A stretch of 64,000 bases of DNA from Corynebacterium marinum DSM 44953 (GCF_000835165.1 NZ_CP007790.1:62001-126000); one strand, 5' to 3'. Shown: positions 25,327 through 33,720, counted from the first letter of the stretch. Numbers and translations: made by a program. Notes: generated by a model not told the origin, from the letters alone.

Positions 25327-26517
25327 ATGAACCGAAAGAAGAACCCGTTCCGTGCCTCGCTGGGTGCCACCCCGCCTGTGCTCGTCGGACGTTCTGAAGT
25401 CATCGAGGATTTTGCTCTCGCGCTCGACGAAGGACCGGGTTTTCATGAACGGGTCACTCTTGTCACGGGGACTCGGGGGATAGGCAAGACGGTCCTGCTC
25501 AATGCGCTGGAGGACACGGCGGAAGAACGGTCCTGGTGGGTGATCAGTGAAACCGCGACACCTGGCTTCGTCAACCGCATCCGTGACACCGCTTATCGGC
25601 GCATGGTCGGCCATCTCCGGGAGACTCGACAGAAGTTGAGTTCATTCACACTGGCCGGGTATGCCCTGAACTGGGAGGATGGGGAAACCCACCATCCTGA
25701 CACGACGCTGCGTGACGTGTTGACGGAGTTTCTCTATCTCCAGCATCAGCTGGATGAACGCCTGGGACAGGCGCCTGTGGGGCTGCTCATCACCATCGAT
25801 GAACTCCACTATTCGGTCAGTGATGAGGTGATTGATTTCGGCACGGTGATCCAGCATCTGGTACGAGAAAACGCCGACATCGCGGTTGCGATGGCGGGGA
25901 TCCCTGCGGCTGTCAAGCCTCTTCTGGCCAGTAAAGAGGCCCAGAATCCGGTCACGTTTCTCCGCCGGGCGAACCGGGTGGAACTTGGAGCTGTGTCAGA
26001 TGAGGATGTAGAGACTGGCCTGGTGAAACCGGTGGAAGCGGCCGGGCGGTCGTGGGATCCGCAAGCCTGTGGCGCGGCGGTGGCCGCCTGTGGGGGCTAT
26101 CCCTTCATGATCCAGCTGGTGGGGCAATGGTCCTTCCACTACGCCCAGGGTGATGTGATTGAGGCCGACGCAGCTGAGCGCGGAATAGCCAAGGCGCAGC
26201 GCAAACTCGGTCAGCTGGTGCATGAACCGGCCCTGGCGGATCTCTCTGATGTTGATCGGACCTACCTTGCGGCCATGGCCAGAGACGACGGACCCTCACG
26301 AACCGCTGAGATCGCTGAAAGGCTCAGCGTCAGCCCCCAGTATGCCAACCAGTACCGGCGCCGACTGATGGAGGCCGAGATGATCCTTCCGGTGAAAACC
26401 GGTTACGTTGATTTCGAACTTCCCTACATGAGGGATTACCTGCGGGAACACATCGTCAACGACGCGTTCTCGCTGGTTCTGGGTGAGGACGGACAGCCCC
26501 GCCTCCCCGGCCTGTGA
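25327..26517 (+). CDS. Orphan AAA-type ATP-binding protein with C-terminal winged helix
   Basis: A 396-residue cytoplasmic ATPase. Walker A is GTRGIGKT (residues 48-55), Walker B LLITIDELH (about 152-160), and the C-terminal region contains a likely helix-turn-helix, AEIAERLSVSPQYANQYRRRL. The layout matches the ORC/Cdc6- or STAND-like orphan ATPases scattered in corynebacteria and bifidobacteria, often as accessory genes. Function unknown; a role in regulation or defence is only speculation. ATG at 25327 follows an AT-rich promoter, and codon use looks less GC-biased than that of the neighbours. No partner gene is adjacent. Confidence 0.75.
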   Translation: MNRKKNPFRASLGATPPVLVGRSEVIEDFALALDEGPGFHERVTLVTGTRGIGKTVLLNALEDTAEERSWWVISETATPGFVNRIRDTAYRRMVGHLRETRQKLSSFTLAGYALNWEDGETHHPDTTLRDVLTEFLYLQHQLDERLGQAPVGLLITIDELHYSVSDEVIDFGTVIQHLVRENADIAVAMAGIPAAVKPLLASKEAQNPVTFLRRANRVELGAVSDEDVETGLVKPVEAAGRSWDPQACGAAVAACGGYPFMIQLVGQWSFHYAQGDVIEADAAERGIAKAQRKLGQLVHEPALADLSDVDRTYLAAMARDDGPSRTAEIAERLSVSPQYANQYRRRLMEAEMILPVKTGYVDFELPYMRDYLREHIVNDAFSLVLGEDGQPRLPGL

Positions 26518-26534
26518 AGGTGGGGGAGGCGGGG
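26497..26534. terminator. Bidirectional hairpin terminator
   Basis: CCCCGCCTCCCC (26497-26508) pairs with GGGGAGGCGGGG (26523-26534), a perfect 12-bp stem. The ATPase stop codon (26515-26517) lies in the loop. It serves the convergent ATPase and alcohol dehydrogenase genes. Confidence 0.75.
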
Positions 26535-26551
26535 CGTCGATAAGCGGTCGC

Positions 26552-27598
26552 CTACTGGTGCGGCACGATGACGGCCCGGCCGGCGATCTTGCCGTCGACC
26601 AGCGCCTGGTACGCCTCGAGGGCGTCGTCCAGGGAGTAACGGGTGACCTGCGGGACGATCTGGCCGGCCTTGTACATGTCGACGACCTCGTGGAGCTCCT
26701 CGACGGTGCCCCAGTAGGTGTTGACCAGTTCGGCCTCGTACGGGGTGGTCAGGAAGGCCCACTCGTAGGGGGAGAGGTTGCCGATGCCCACGATGCTCAC
26801 GCGGCCCTGACGTGCCACGGACTGCATGGCGGTCTTGACGGTTGCGCCCACGCCGACGAAGTCGAGGACGACGTCGGCGCCCTTGCCGCCGGTGGCCTCG
26901 CGGATGCGCTCGACCTGGCCCTCGCCGCCCGGCACGGTGACGGCGCCGAGCTTCTCGGCCTCCGCCATCGCCTCCTCCTTCATGTCGGTGGCGATGATGG
27001 TGGCGCCGGTCAGCGCCTTGAGGATCTGCACGCCGATCATGCCCAGACCGCCCAGGCCGATGACCAGGACGGACTTACCGCCGCCGTTGAGCTTCGGCAG
27101 AGCGAGCTTGATGGCGTGGTAGGGGGTCAGCGCGGCGTCGGCCAGCGGGGCGGCGTCGATCGGATCGGCGTCGCCCAGCGGCACCAGGTTACGGGCGGGG
27201 ACGACGAGGTACTCGGCCATGCCGCCGTCCCGGCCCAGTCCGATGCCGGCGTAGGGCATCTCCGCGGCGTTCTCGCAGTAGGTGTCCTGGCCGCGGGTGC
27301 AGGCGCGGCAGCGGCCGCAGCCCACGGGGCCGTAGACCAGGTGGGCGGAGCCGATCTCGAAACCTTCGACACCCGGGCCGAGCTCCTCGATCCAGCCGGA
27401 GTTCTCGTGGCCGAGGACGAACTCGGGGTCCATCTGCGGGTTCAGGCCCTCGTCGAACTCGTGGAAGATGGCCACGTCGGAGTGGCAGGCGCCGGCGCCG
27501 GCGACCTTGAGCAGAACCTCACCGGGGCCGGGGGTGGGCTTGTCCACCTCCTTGAGCGAGGGGAATGTGTGGTAGCCGGTGTGGACGACAGCCTTCAT
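26552..27598 (-). CDS. Zinc-dependent alcohol dehydrogenase
   Basis: A 348-residue medium-chain dehydrogenase. Catalytic zinc ligands are Cys38 (ACHSD) and His64/Glu65 (GHENSG); structural zinc ligands are Cys94, Cys97, Cys100 and Cys108 in CGRCRACTRGQDTYC. The NAD(P)-binding motif is GLGGLG at 181-186. It oxidises an alcohol or reduces an aldehyde; substrate not inferable. ATG at 27598 is chosen because AAGGAG lies about 10 nt upstream; in-frame codons before it lack a site. A perfect inverted repeat lies upstream at 27714-27803. Confidence 0.9.
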   Translation of the reverse strand: MKAVVHTGYHTFPSLKEVDKPTPGPGEVLLKVAGAGACHSDVAIFHEFDEGLNPQMDPEFVLGHENSGWIEELGPGVEGFEIGSAHLVYGPVGCGRCRACTRGQDTYCENAAEMPYAGIGLGRDGGMAEYLVVPARNLVPLGDADPIDAAPLADAALTPYHAIKLALPKLNGGGKSVLVIGLGGLGMIGVQILKALTGATIIATDMKEEAMAEAEKLGAVTVPGGEGQVERIREATGGKGADVVLDFVGVGATVKTAMQSVARQGRVSIVGIGNLSPYEWAFLTTPYEAELVNTYWGTVEELHEVVDMYKAGQIVPQVTRYSLDDALEAYQALVDGKIAGRAVIVPHQ

Positions 27599-27713
27599 GA
27601 GGTGGTGCTCCTTCGGGTTGGTGCGGGGCACCCGGGCGGGTGCCGATACCGTCCAGCGTAGGTACGTTCCGGGAGGTTTGCCTGGTGGGAATGTTATTCA
27701 ACTAGGGAGTGCT

Positions 27714-27803
27714 AAAGGGCGCGACCTCAACGGCGCGATCTCGGTTTCATGTGTAAAGAAGAGGACATGGAAGCGGGATTGCGTAGTTGAGGTCGCGCCC
27801 TTT
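27714..27803. repeat. Perfect 18-bp inverted repeat with 54-nt loop
   Basis: Positions 27714-27731 and 27786-27803 are exact reverse complements (arm 1 begins AAAGGGCGCGACC). They lie in the 234-nt spacer between the Rib-like gene stop and the alcohol dehydrogenase start on the minus strand. Such a stem could terminate the upstream transcript, form an RNA structure in the adh leader, or be the ends of a small non-autonomous element. Confidence 0.75.
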
Positions 27804-27832
27804 GGCCCGGGTGGTGCGGGCCCGGATGCCAA

Positions 27833-28369
27833 CTACTCCAGACGGGAGGACTCATCCAGGGCCTTGGCGGCCGAGGACTGCCCGAAAGGAGAGAAATGCG
27901 GGCCCCACAGCGGCTCAGACGAGCCCAGCAGTCTGGCGCTCAACATGACCCAGCCGGGAATATCCACGTAATAGTCCACCCCGACCTTCACGGTCACGGT
28001 CTCCGTGGAGGCGTCCGGATAGGTGACTAGCAGCGGAATCTCGAAGTTGCCGTCCACGGTCACCGGCGGGGTCACGGACAGGACGTTGTCGGTGAGGGAG
28101 ATGTCCCAGCCCTCTGCGCGCAGCGACTCCACGGCGGCGCCCTCTTCGAGTGTGACGACAGTGCCGGCCGGAAGATCGGTCCCCTCCACGGGAGTGGAGG
28201 TGGCGGTCTCGCCGTGCATCACGTAGATCCCGTTGTAGGCCACCGGGTGTTTGTCTGCATCAGTCTGCTCGACCACTTGAGAGGTCGTTTCTGCCGTGGC
28301 GGGCGCAGCCAGGAGGCCGCCGCTCACGGCGACGGCAGTGAGCAGGGAAATCAGTTTTCTGGAGAGCAC
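27833..28369 (-). CDS. Secreted protein with a Rib-like domain
   Basis: A 178-residue exported protein. The N-terminus (SRKLISLLTAVAVSGGLLAAPATAE) is a Sec signal peptide with an ATA cleavage site. Residues about 90-135 (TVDGNFEIPLLVTYPDASTETVTVKVGVDYYVD) match the end of a Rib/alpha-like surface-repeat domain. No LPxTG anchor is present. The start is GTG at 28369 with GAGGGG about 12 nt upstream. Rib domains usually occur as tandem repeats in large adhesins; a single copy in a small protein suggests a soluble wall-associated protein or a relic. Confidence 0.7.
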   Translation of the reverse strand: MLSRKLISLLTAVAVSGGLLAAPATAETTSQVVEQTDADKHPVAYNGIYVMHGETATSTPVEGTDLPAGTVVTLEEGAAVESLRAEGWDISLTDNVLSVTPPVTVDGNFEIPLLVTYPDASTETVTVKVGVDYYVDIPGWVMLSARLLGSSEPLWGPHFSPFGQSSAAKALDESSRLE

Positions 28370-28523
28370 TTCTACAAACCCCTCGGAAGAAATTCAGTTG
28401 CCGCAGCGAGTTGTGCGGCCGGCAGAACCATACCCAGGCCCGGTGGCCCGGCGCCACCGCCACGAACAATCGTGCGACCGGGGGCTCTGTCCCGCCGGCG
28501 GAGTCCCACGTAAACTTGCCCGC

Positions 28524-29456
28524 GTGAGCTTCGCCGACCCCGCCGTCAACGACTCCCACCGCGCGGCCCTACGGTCGATTGCCCGGGTGGTGGAGGAGAA
28601 AGCCGCGCCCACCCCGCCGGCGGAGGCGCTGGAGCGTATCGTTGGCCAGCTCGGCCGGGGCCCCTCCCTGGTGCTCACCGGCGCGGGCGTGTCCACGGAC
28701 TCCGGGATCCCCGACTACCGGGGGCCGCGCGGGTCGCTGAGCAGGCACCGGCCGATGACGTACCAGGAGTTCAGGCACGATCCGGCGGCGTCGCAACGCT
28801 ATTGGGCCCGGTCTTTCGTGGGCTGGCGGCAGATGTACGTGGCCGAGCCGAACCGCACCCACTTCGCCCTGGTGGAACTGGAACGCGCCGGGTTGCTGCG
28901 CGGTCTGGTCACGCAGAACGTGGACGGCCTGCACCGTGCCGCCGGTTCGGGGAATCTCCTGCACCTGCACGGTGACCTGGACACGGTCATGTGCCTGGAC
29001 TGCGGCCGGCGGGAGGACCGCGCGATCTTCGACGAACGCCTCGAGGCCGCCAATCCGGGCTACCTGGCGTCCATCTCCCTGGATCCGGCGATGGTCAACC
29101 CGGACGGCGACGTGACCCTGCCGCAGGAGGCGGTGGACCGGTTCAACATGGTCGGTTGTGTCCGCTGCGGGTCGCGCCGGCTCAAGCCGGACGTGGTGTA
29201 TTTCGGTGAGCCGGTCCCGCAGCACCGCAAGCAGGATGCTGCCCGCATGCTCGACGGGGCGGCGTCGTTGCTGGTCGTGGGGTCCTCGCTCGCGGTGATG
29301 AGCGGCTACCGCTTCGTGCTCGATGCCCAGCGCCAGGGCAAGGCGGTTTCGGTGATCAACGGTGGTCCCGGCCGCGCCGACCACCGGGTGGACGTGCTGT
29401 GGCGTACCCCGGTGGCGCCGGCGTTCGACGCGCTTCTCGACGCCCTCTCGCTCTAG
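28524..29456 (+). CDS. Sirtuin-type NAD+-dependent protein deacylase
   Basis: A 310-residue SIR2-family enzyme. NAD-binding motif GAGVSTDSGIPDYRG, catalytic region TQNVDGLHRAAGSGNLLHLHGD and zinc-binding cysteine pairs CLDC and CVRC are all present, followed by VVYFGEPVP and VVGSSLAV. The zinc module carries a longer insertion than E. coli CobB. The GTG at 28524 is taken as start; the open frame extends upstream without SIR2 similarity. Convergent with the lipase gene. Confidence 0.92.
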   Translation: MSFADPAVNDSHRAALRSIARVVEEKAAPTPPAEALERIVGQLGRGPSLVLTGAGVSTDSGIPDYRGPRGSLSRHRPMTYQEFRHDPAASQRYWARSFVGWRQMYVAEPNRTHFALVELERAGLLRGLVTQNVDGLHRAAGSGNLLHLHGDLDTVMCLDCGRREDRAIFDERLEAANPGYLASISLDPAMVNPDGDVTLPQEAVDRFNMVGCVRCGSRRLKPDVVYFGEPVPQHRKQDAARMLDGAASLLVVGSSLAVMSGYRFVLDAQRQGKAVSVINGGPGRADHRVDVLWRTPVAPAFDALLDALSL

Positions 29457-29465
29457 ATTCTCGCT

Positions 29466-30341
29466 CTAGACCGCGATCGCGTCCAGCGCCTCCCGCACCA
29501 GCTGCCGGATGCGGGCGTCGCCGGGCAGCTCCGTGTGCAGGACCAGGGCCTTGGGTTCGAGGTCCTGGAGCAGGATGTTGGTGATGTCCGCGTCCGGGTC
29601 TTCGGAGTCGAGGAAGCTGGTCTCCGTGGGCTGGATGATGGTGTCGTTCCTGGTGGCGATGTTCGTGTAGCCGACACCGGGTTCGAGGGGGCCTCCGGCG
29701 TTGAGTTCGTCGAGAAGAGGATGGCCGGTGATCAGCTGGAACCCGGAGGGCCCGAACCAGGACTGGATGATGGAGGTCATCATCGATTCACCCATCTTGG
29801 TGGTGGTGATCGACGACAGCATCCCGCCCATCGTAGTGCCGTTGTGGGGGACGCCGAGGCTGACGAGGTGGCGGACTTTGGGTGCGCCGTCGAGAAGCCG
29901 CATCCAGTAGCGGGCGAGCACGCCGCCCTGGGAATGGCCCACGAGGACCACCTGCTCCGCCCCGGTGACGGTCAGGACCGCGCCGATGTAGGCGCCGACC
30001 TGTTCCGCGGACTCCTCGACCCCGGCGGTGCAGCGGTTGCCGAACTCCGGGACGAACACCGCCCACCCGTCCTCCCGCAGGTCGAGGGCCAGTTGCTGCC
30101 AGACTCCGTTGGTGTCGCCGGTGCCGTGGATGAGCACCACCGGCCACGGGCGTTGCGCGGTGGGCCGGGCCCGCCAGTCGTCCTCGATGTGGCCGCGCGG
30201 GGGCAGGCGGGCGGTGAGGGGGAGATCCGGTTTGGTGGCCTGGCGCGGCGGCTTCTCCACGTCCGCCTCCCTCGTCGGCAGCAGCCGGTGTAGTTTCCCG
30301 GAGATGTCCTGCTGGAGTTCGGCGAGGTAGTGATTGGACAT
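29466..30341 (-). CDS. Alpha/beta-hydrolase lipase
   Basis: A 291-residue hydrolase related to bacterial class 2 triacylglycerol lipases. The oxyanion region is PVVLIHGTGDTNGVW and the nucleophile is Ser137 in GHSQGG; Asp in ATRNDTIIQP and His in VLHTELPGD are candidate triad members. No signal peptide is evident, though related enzymes are often exported or act on membrane lipids. ATG at 30341. Stop lies 9 nt from the convergent sirtuin stop. Confidence 0.85.
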   Translation of the reverse strand: MSNHYLAELQQDISGKLHRLLPTREADVEKPPRQATKPDLPLTARLPPRGHIEDDWRARPTAQRPWPVVLIHGTGDTNGVWQQLALDLREDGWAVFVPEFGNRCTAGVEESAEQVGAYIGAVLTVTGAEQVVLVGHSQGGVLARYWMRLLDGAPKVRHLVSLGVPHNGTTMGGMLSSITTTKMGESMMTSIIQSWFGPSGFQLITGHPLLDELNAGGPLEPGVGYTNIATRNDTIIQPTETSFLDSEDPDADITNILLQDLEPKALVLHTELPGDARIRQLVREALDAIAV

Positions 30342-30388
30342 GGCCCCACCCTAGTGACAGGCTCCACAACCTTGCCTAGCATGGAGTG

Positions 30389-30901
30389 ATGAAGATCCCC
30401 GAGAAACTCCTGGACACCCTGAACAAGCAGGTCACTGCCGAGCATCAGGCCGCGCTGATCTACACCCAGCTCTCCTACGACCTCGACCACCTCAGCTTCA
30501 CCGGTATGAGCACGTGGATGGCCGCGCAGGCCGACGAGGAACGCGTGCACGCCGGCAAGATCGCCGACCACATCCTCGCCCGCGGCGGCCGCGTGCAGCT
30601 GGGGCAGATCGAGAACCCCGCGCTGAACGTCAACAGCCCCCTCGACGTCTTCAGCCTCGCCCTCGAGCACGAGCGGAAGGTCTCCGAGATGATCCGCAAC
30701 CTCGCCCGCGTCGCCGATGAGGTGCAGGACTTCGACAGCCGCACCCTGGTCAACTGGTTCCTCAACGAGCAGATCGAGGAGGAGGACACCGTCTCCGGTA
30801 TCATCGACCAGCTTCAACTGGTCGGGGATGACGGCGCCGGTCTGCTGCGTATCGACGCCCGCCTGGGCGCCGAGCGCTCGCCCGCCACGCCGGCCCCGTA
30901 G
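30389..30901 (+). CDS. ftn: Ferritin
   Basis: A 170-residue four-helix ferritin storing iron as a mineral inside a 24-mer. The ferroxidase ligands are visible in TAEHQAALIYTQL (Glu), ADEERVHAGKI (Glu, His) and the C-terminal NEQIEEEDTV. Length and the lack of a central heme-binding methionine support ferritin rather than bacterioferritin or Dps. GTG-ATG occurs at 30386; the ATG at 30389 is taken. No good DtxR box precedes it. Confidence 0.9.
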   Translation: MKIPEKLLDTLNKQVTAEHQAALIYTQLSYDLDHLSFTGMSTWMAAQADEERVHAGKIADHILARGGRVQLGQIENPALNVNSPLDVFSLALEHERKVSEMIRNLARVADEVQDFDSRTLVNWFLNEQIEEEDTVSGIIDQLQLVGDDGAGLLRIDARLGAERSPATPAP

Positions 30902-30908
30902 CCGCCGG

Positions 30909-32069
30909 CTACTCGTGGAGGATGTCCACCACCACCCGCTGCGGATTCTCCAGGATCTGTATCGAGTAGGGGAGCTTCTCCGTCAGGCCGATGATGAACT
31001 GACTCTGCTGGTGGTAGCTGAGGGACTCCACGACCTCGACGACGACGCCGCCGGCTCCCGGTGTGGTGCCGATCGGAGGGTAGGCCTCGCCGATCTCGGA
31101 GGGCAGGTAGACGCCGGTCAGGTTCACGTCCAGGGCAATGGCGCCCTCGTAATCCACCGGCTCGCCGAACTCGGGCATGATCGGATCGGTGGTGTAGGAG
31201 GTGTACCAGCCGACAGTGCCCTCGCCGACGGTGTCGAAGACGACGCGGTCGAAGCCGTCGTGGGCGCCGATGCGCACGTTCGTGACCGCCCGGCGGTGCG
31301 GCGGCCCGGAATCCTGCGTCTTGTCCTGGAGGTTGGGGCTTCCCAGCGCATTCACCTCCGGGGCCGCGCCGGGTTCGTGGAGGATGTCCACCACCAGCCG
31401 CTTCGGGTTGTCGATCATCTGGATCGAGTAGGGGCGCTCCCCGGTCAGGCCGATCACGAACTGGGTCTGGCCCTCGAACCAGCCTCCGGAGACGACTTCG
31501 GTCACCACGCCGCCGGCCCCGGGCACGGTGCCGATGACGTGGTATTCGCCGTCCACGGGTTCAGGCATGGCCAGGCCGGTGACCCACAGGTCGATGCTGG
31601 TGGCACCCTCGTACTCCACGGGGAAGCCGGAGCCGTCCTGCCGGGGATCGGTGTTGAAGTCCGCCCTCCAGCCCGGGGTCCCCTCGCCGGTCAGATCGAG
31701 GACCACGCGGTCGAAGTCGGGATGGCGACCTACCCGCACGTTGGTCACGTCCAGCTGCGCCATGCCTGAGGGATCCTGGCTTTTCGCGGCGTTGTCGGGC
31801 GAGCCGAGCGGCCGAGTGGCAGGCGGGGTGCTGGTCGGGGAGCTGGAGGTGGTTCCGGGGGAGTTTCCGGTCGGAGACGTCGACGGCGTGGCGGTCACGG
31901 TCCCGGTCGTGGTGGTCGCCGGCGACGTCGCTGTGGCTGTCGTGGTCGTCTGCGTCGGGGGATCGGCCCCGTTGTCAGAGTTCTCGGTGCAGGCAGAGAG
32001 GGTGAGCGCGCCCACGAAGATCAGGGCGGCGGCGGTGCGGACGTTGCGGAACTTCGTATGGTGTCTCAT
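30909..32069 (-). CDS. Lipoprotein with two AMIN-like domains
   Basis: A 386-residue lipoprotein. The signal peptide ends at the lipobox LSAC (Cys27), then a Thr/Ser/Pro-rich linker (about 35-100) that could cross the cell wall, then two homologous domains at about 107-232 and 261-386. Each runs from VTNVR(V/I)G..FDRVV to VVDILHE, which matches the actinobacterial AMIN-like (DUF4352-adjacent) fold found in wall-associated proteins. Likely role: binding peptidoglycan or another wall polymer outside the membrane. ATG at 32069 is used because the signal peptide starts there. Confidence 0.78.
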   Translation of the reverse strand: MRHHTKFRNVRTAAALIFVGALTLSACTENSDNGADPPTQTTTTATATSPATTTTGTVTATPSTSPTGNSPGTTSSSPTSTPPATRPLGSPDNAAKSQDPSGMAQLDVTNVRVGRHPDFDRVVLDLTGEGTPGWRADFNTDPRQDGSGFPVEYEGATSIDLWVTGLAMPEPVDGEYHVIGTVPGAGGVVTEVVSGGWFEGQTQFVIGLTGERPYSIQMIDNPKRLVVDILHEPGAAPEVNALGSPNLQDKTQDSGPPHRRAVTNVRIGAHDGFDRVVFDTVGEGTVGWYTSYTTDPIMPEFGEPVDYEGAIALDVNLTGVYLPSEIGEAYPPIGTTPGAGGVVVEVVESLSYHQQSQFIIGLTEKLPYSIQILENPQRVVVDILHE

Positions 32070-32228
32070 GTATCCACGGTAGGCCCGGGTTGGGGCATTG
32101 TACATGGTCCCGGAGTATTTGGTACGCAATCGTTGTTCGGGCAGGTGGTGGGTGATTTTTCGGGGCCCGGGGAAATTTCGGGGCAGGGGGTGTTCTGGAG
32201 GGCCGCGCGCGACTATGGTGTGAAAAAC

Positions 32229-32247
32229 ATAGGTAAGGGTTACCTTA
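32229..32247. promoter_or_regulatory. DtxR box upstream of hmuO
   Basis: The 19-bp site ATAGGTAAGGGTTACCTTA matches 14 of 19 positions of the DtxR consensus TTAGGTTAGSCTAACCTAA. It ends 32 nt before the heme oxygenase ATG, a position expected for iron-dependent repression. hmuO of C. diphtheriae is similarly DtxR controlled. Confidence 0.8.
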
Positions 32248-32279
32248 GGTGAAATTCAATTCGAAGGAGAGGTCCACCC

Positions 32280-32948
32280 ATGCTCGCTGCTCCGGCACGG
32301 CCACTGTCTCTTGTGCTGCGTGAATGTACCGCTGCGGCACACGGCGACGTCGAGAAGTCCCCCTTCCTGTCCCGGCTCGTTTCCGGTTCGCTCAATCGCG
32401 CGGCGGTCGCCGACTACGCCGCCCAGCTCTGGTTCGTCTACAGCGCGCTGGAGGTTGCCGTCCGCGAACATTCGGCAGATCCGCGACTCGCGGTGGTGGC
32501 CGATCCCCGGTTGGAGCGGGTGGGCGCCCTGGAGCGGGATCTGGCAGATCTTATCGGTCCGCAGTGGCGTTCATGCATCCTTCCGGGGCCGGGCGCTGCC
32601 GCCTACGTGGATCGCCTGGCGGGCCTCGCCGAGGTCGGTGACGTGACCGGCCTTATCGCGCACCACTATGTCCGCTACCTGGGCGATCTCTCAGGTGGTC
32701 AGCTCCTGGCGCGGGTCCTGCGCGAGCGCTACCGCGTCGGCGCGGCCGGACTCCACTTCTACGATTTCCGGGAGGCCGGCGACCCGGGCATCTGCCGCGC
32801 GGAGTACCGGCGCCAGCTCGATTCGCTCGCGCTGGGCGAGGTTGACGTCTCCTGGCTGGCGTCCTCCGCGAACGAGGCTTTCGCGCTCAACCGTGGGGTG
32901 TGCCGCGACCTGGCGGAGCGGCACTGCACCCTCAGCGATCGGATCTGA
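32280..32948 (+). CDS. hmuO: Heme oxygenase
   Basis: A 222-residue enzyme that opens heme to biliverdin, CO and Fe2+, allowing heme to be used as an iron source. The proximal ligand is His21 in TAAAHGDVE and the distal helix glycine motif is GDLSGGQ at 135-141. AAGGAGAGG precedes the ATG at 32280. It stands alone behind a DtxR box, so expression should rise when iron is low. Confidence 0.94.
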   Translation: MLAAPARPLSLVLRECTAAAHGDVEKSPFLSRLVSGSLNRAAVADYAAQLWFVYSALEVAVREHSADPRLAVVADPRLERVGALERDLADLIGPQWRSCILPGPGAAAYVDRLAGLAEVGDVTGLIAHHYVRYLGDLSGGQLLARVLRERYRVGAAGLHFYDFREAGDPGICRAEYRRQLDSLALGEVDVSWLASSANEAFALNRGVCRDLAERHCTLSDRI

Positions 32949-32983
32949 AGCGGGGTGGATTAATTTCGGCCAGGGTCTTGATT

Positions 32984-33002
32984 TTAGGTAAGGCTTGCCT
33001 AA
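32984..33002. promoter_or_regulatory. Orphan DtxR box
   Basis: TTAGGTAAGGCTTGCCTAA matches 16 of 19 consensus positions, better than the hmuO box. It lies 36 nt after the hmuO stop. The next convincing gene (copper storage protein) starts almost 290 nt later, beyond a hairpin terminator, so this box seems to control a short transcript. Confidence 0.8.
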
Positions 33003-33123
33003 AATATGTGGAGTGTGCGGGTCATCCACCCGCCCCATCCCCGGTCGGTCAGCCGGGCTCCGTCCCACTCCCAGGAGGTCGAACACACCACACTCCGAGA
33101 CACCTCTTCACCAGACTCACGAT
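33003..33123 (+). ncRNA. Candidate iron-regulated small RNA or micropeptide gene
   Basis: The segment runs from the strong DtxR box to a GC-rich hairpin. A 39-codon frame (ATG 33006 to TGA 33123) is present but is rich in Ser, Arg and Pro, with no ribosome site and no recognisable motif. AGGAGG at about 33077-33082 has no start codon at normal distance after it. A non-coding RNA of roughly 120-150 nt is the simplest reading. This is an inference without expression data. Confidence 0.35.
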
Positions 33124-33152
33124 GACCCGGGGCTCCACTCCAGCCCCGGGTC
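33124..33152 (+). terminator. Hairpin terminator after the orphan DtxR box
   Basis: GACCCGGGGCT (33124-33134) pairs perfectly with AGCCCCGGGTC (33142-33152) around a 7-nt loop; CTCCGCTTTG follows. It separates the DtxR-box transcript from the copper storage gene. Confidence 0.75.
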
Positions 33153-33290
33153 CTCCGCTTTGATCAACCTGTTACCCGCTAAAGGGCGGAACGGTCTTCC
33201 GCGGCGGGGGAGTGCGTCGATAGGTTGGTGCGTGAGGGTCGGTCGCCCGGCCGGCCTGTCGCTGAAGCCGAACCGAGAACGGAGTACGCC

Positions 33291-33701
33291 ATGACCCATC
33301 ACGTGAGCGCCATACTGGACACCTACCCGAAGGACCTCGGAAACATCGACCGGGACAAACTCGCCGAATGCATCGAGGCCTGCTTCGAATGCGCCCAGAC
33401 CTGCACCGCCTGCGCGGACGCCTGTCTTGCCGAGGACATGGTCGCCGAATTGACCGCATGCATCACCACCAACCTCAACTGTGCCGACGTCTGCGCGGCC
33501 ACCGGCCGGGTGCTCACCCGCCGCACGGGCACGAATGACGCACTCACCCGCTCACTCCTCGAGGCCTGCCGGGATGCCTGCCGGGCGTGCGCCGAGGAAT
33601 GCGAACGCCACGCGGAGATGCACGAGCACTGCCGCGTCTGTGCGCAGGCCTGCCGCCGCTGCGAGAAGGCGTGTAACGACGTGCTCGCCACCCTGGCCTG
33701 A
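33291..33701 (+). CDS. csp: Four-helix-bundle copper storage protein (Csp3-like)
   Basis: A 136-residue protein with 18 cysteines arranged as CxxxC and CxxC repeats on helices (Cys27, 31, 34, 38, 41, 45, 57, 64, 68, 93, 97, 100, 104, 114, 117, 121, 124, 128). Known Csp3 proteins also carry 18 cysteines and hold many Cu(I) ions inside the bundle. No signal peptide is present, consistent with the cytosolic Csp3 group. The ATG at 33291 has GGAG 7 nt upstream. It is convergent with the multicopper oxidase gene, completing a copper cluster. Confidence 0.9.
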   Translation: MTHHVSAILDTYPKDLGNIDRDKLAECIEACFECAQTCTACADACLAEDMVAELTACITTNLNCADVCAATGRVLTRRTGTNDALTRSLLEACRDACRACAEECERHAEMHEHCRVCAQACRRCEKACNDVLATLA

Positions 33702-33720
33702 GGGTCGGCCTGACACCGAT

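Noticed and set aside
30361..30388. DtxR box upstream of ferritin
   Set aside because: AACCTTGCCTAGC matches only part of one half-site; not enough for a call.
32995..33294. A 99-codon frame covering the DtxR-box downstream region
   Set aside because: Begins inside the DtxR box and runs through a terminator hairpin; composition is Ser/Pro/Arg-rich noise.
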